Positions 39,511 through 40,407 of a DNA stretch of 40,407 bases are shown here, piece by piece. The DNA is from an uncultured Rhodospirillales bacterium. GTDB taxonomy: Bacteria > Pseudomonadota > Alphaproteobacteria > Acetobacterales > Acetobacteraceae. Position 1 is the stretch's first letter. Each line of letters begins with the position of its first letter. The notes beneath the pieces were generated by a model, which saw only the letters and a list, made by a program, of their open reading frames with translations, was not told the DNA's origin and searched no databases. The DNA is taken from assembly GCA_903927465.1 (NCBI GenBank), contig CAIYMY010000005.1, positions 1 to 40,407 on the forward strand. Direction: 5' to 3'. The position numbers and the translations under genes were made by a program.

Positions 39511-40407
39511 CTAAAAATTGCCCGGCGTCGGGATGGCATTGATGCCAAGGCTGCGCGCTGTTTCCGTCAGAATATCCCAGGTGGTGCCATCCACCGGAAT
39601 GCCGCCGGCCAACCGCGCCGCGCGCGTTGCCCTTTCCTTCTCACCGGCCACCAACACGGGCTGATCCGGATCAGCGGGCGGCGATGCCTTCACATGCGCA
39701 ATCAATGCAGACATTTCGGAACGGAAGGCGCCCATATCGCCGAAGCGTCCGGGGTCAATCACAAAGGCAAGCCAGCCATTGACAATGCTGCCATCCTTCG
39801 GGTGATGCGGCGCGGCGGTGACGCCGCCAATCAGCGCACCGGCCAGGATTTCGCACATCAGCGCAAGCCCATAGCCCTTATGCCCACCAAAGGGCAGCAA
39901 AGCGCCACGCGGTTGGTCCCGATACAGCACACCCGGATCATTGGTGGGCTGGCCCTTGGCATCCACCAAAGCGCCATCCGGCACTGGCTTGCCGGCATTG
40001 AAGGCAACCCGGCATTTGCCGAGTGCAATCGCCGCCGTCGCGAAATCCAGGATCAGCGGGTGTTCACCTTCCGCCACCGCCGGCACGGCAACGCAGACCG
40101 GGTTGGTGGACATGCGCCCATCGGTCCCGCCAAAGGGCGCCACCGCGCCGGGGCCGGAAACGCCATTGACGAAATGGACCGATATCATCCCAGCGCGCGC
40201 CGCCTGTTCGCCGTAGGAACCAATGCGCCCCAGATGATGCACGTTCTTCAGCGCCATCACCGCATGGCCATGCTGGCGCGCGGCATTGATCGCCCAATCC
40301 ATGGTGATGCGCCCAATGCGCTGGCCATAGCCCATCTTGCCGTCAAACACGGCAAGCGATGCATCTTGCCTCACCGCTTCCGGCATGGCGCCGGCATTAA
40401 GCTTCCC
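39511..40407 (-). CDS. Malate/L-lactate (LDH2 family) dehydrogenase, 5' end outside the window
   Basis: The visible 298 residues belong to the LDH2/MDG2 family (malate, L-sulfolactate and ureidoglycolate dehydrogenases), with the unusual NAD(P)-binding fold. Family landmarks are HVNGVSGPGAVAPFGG-like FVNGVSGPGAVAPFGG, RMSTNPVCVAVP, LDFATAAIALGK, LPFGGHKGYGLALMCEILAGAL and HHPKDGSIVNG. The catalytic His is expected in VHHLGRIGSY. The frame is open through the right edge, and the residues upstream of Met 40386 (GKLNAGA) fit the family, so 40386 is not the true start; perhaps 50 to 60 residues are missing. It may use a 2-hydroxy acid; substrate is not fixed by these motifs. Confidence 0.9.
   Translation of the reverse strand, partial: GKLNAGAMPEAVRQDASLAVFDGKMGYGQRIGRITMDWAINAARQHGHAVMALKNVHHLGRIGSYGEQAARAGMISVHFVNGVSGPGAVAPFGGTDGRMSTNPVCVAVPAVAEGEHPLILDFATAAIALGKCRVAFNAGKPVPDGALVDAKGQPTNDPGVLYRDQPRGALLPFGGHKGYGLALMCEILAGALIGGVTAAPHHPKDGSIVNGWLAFVIDPGRFGDMGAFRSEMSALIAHVKASPPADPDQPVLVAGEKERATRAARLAGGIPVDGTTWDILTETARSLGINAIPTPGNF

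Overview
The window looks like chromosome from an alphaproteobacterium, most probably an Acetobacteraceae member (Roseomonas-like). The evidence is high G+C, strong GAT/GAA codon preference in most genes, a secA / parvulin / argJ / Nudix block, yicC-gmk, and a CHCC zinc-finger gene next to polA. This placement is inferred from gene content; no rRNA or other marker is present. I see no tRNA, rRNA, CRISPR array or intact insertion sequence.

Layout. 1-4.1 kb (minus strand): a CinA-type molybdopterin-binding protein, a GNAT-Nudix fusion, argJ and a secreted parvulin, divergent from secA (4.25-6.98 kb). 6.98-9.7 kb is an accessory segment. A 23-bp duplication of the 3' end of secA brackets a glutathione S-transferase gene. 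It is followed by a leader region with a 36-codon peptide containing four consecutive Arg codons and a strong intrinsic terminator, then a GNAT gene and argC. Codon usage in argC is opposite to that of its neighbours. 9.8-14.5 kb: a small secreted protein and two divergent gene pairs, each containing an MmgE/PrpD paralogue (with a cyclase, and with a probable dimeric alpha/beta-barrel protein). 14.5-23.7 kb: galU, a flavocytochrome-like ferric reductase, a class V aminotransferase with a zinc alcohol dehydrogenase, an SDR, yicC-gmk-AEC permease, and an MFS transporter. 23.7-30.9 kb: polA with its overlapping CHCC zinc-finger gene, a lipoprotein hydrolase, a HIT protein, a GMC oxidoreductase and an Asp/Glu-racemase-like protein. 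31-33.8 kb: a tightly packed operon of JmjC-like cupin, OmpA-like, FAS1 and DUF2459 proteins. 33.8-37.2 kb (minus): a CCG-type Fe-S protein, a SirB1-like protein, HemW and a RidA-family protein. 37.2-38.6 kb: a tandem array of palindromic elements, two small conserved proteins and a cold-shock protein. The window ends in an LDH2-type dehydrogenase.

Most notable signals. (1) The arginine-codon leader with a promoter that would make it leaderless, mutually exclusive RNA structures and a terminator ahead of GNAT-argC is a candidate ribosome-mediated arginine attenuator. (2) The end of secA, encoding the SecA zinc-binding tail, is duplicated around a foreign-looking segment as if it were an integration site. 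(3) A 55-bp palindromic element occurs four times in tandem, and a diverged copy with compensatory changes has been translated in frame as the C-terminus of a neighbouring small gene.
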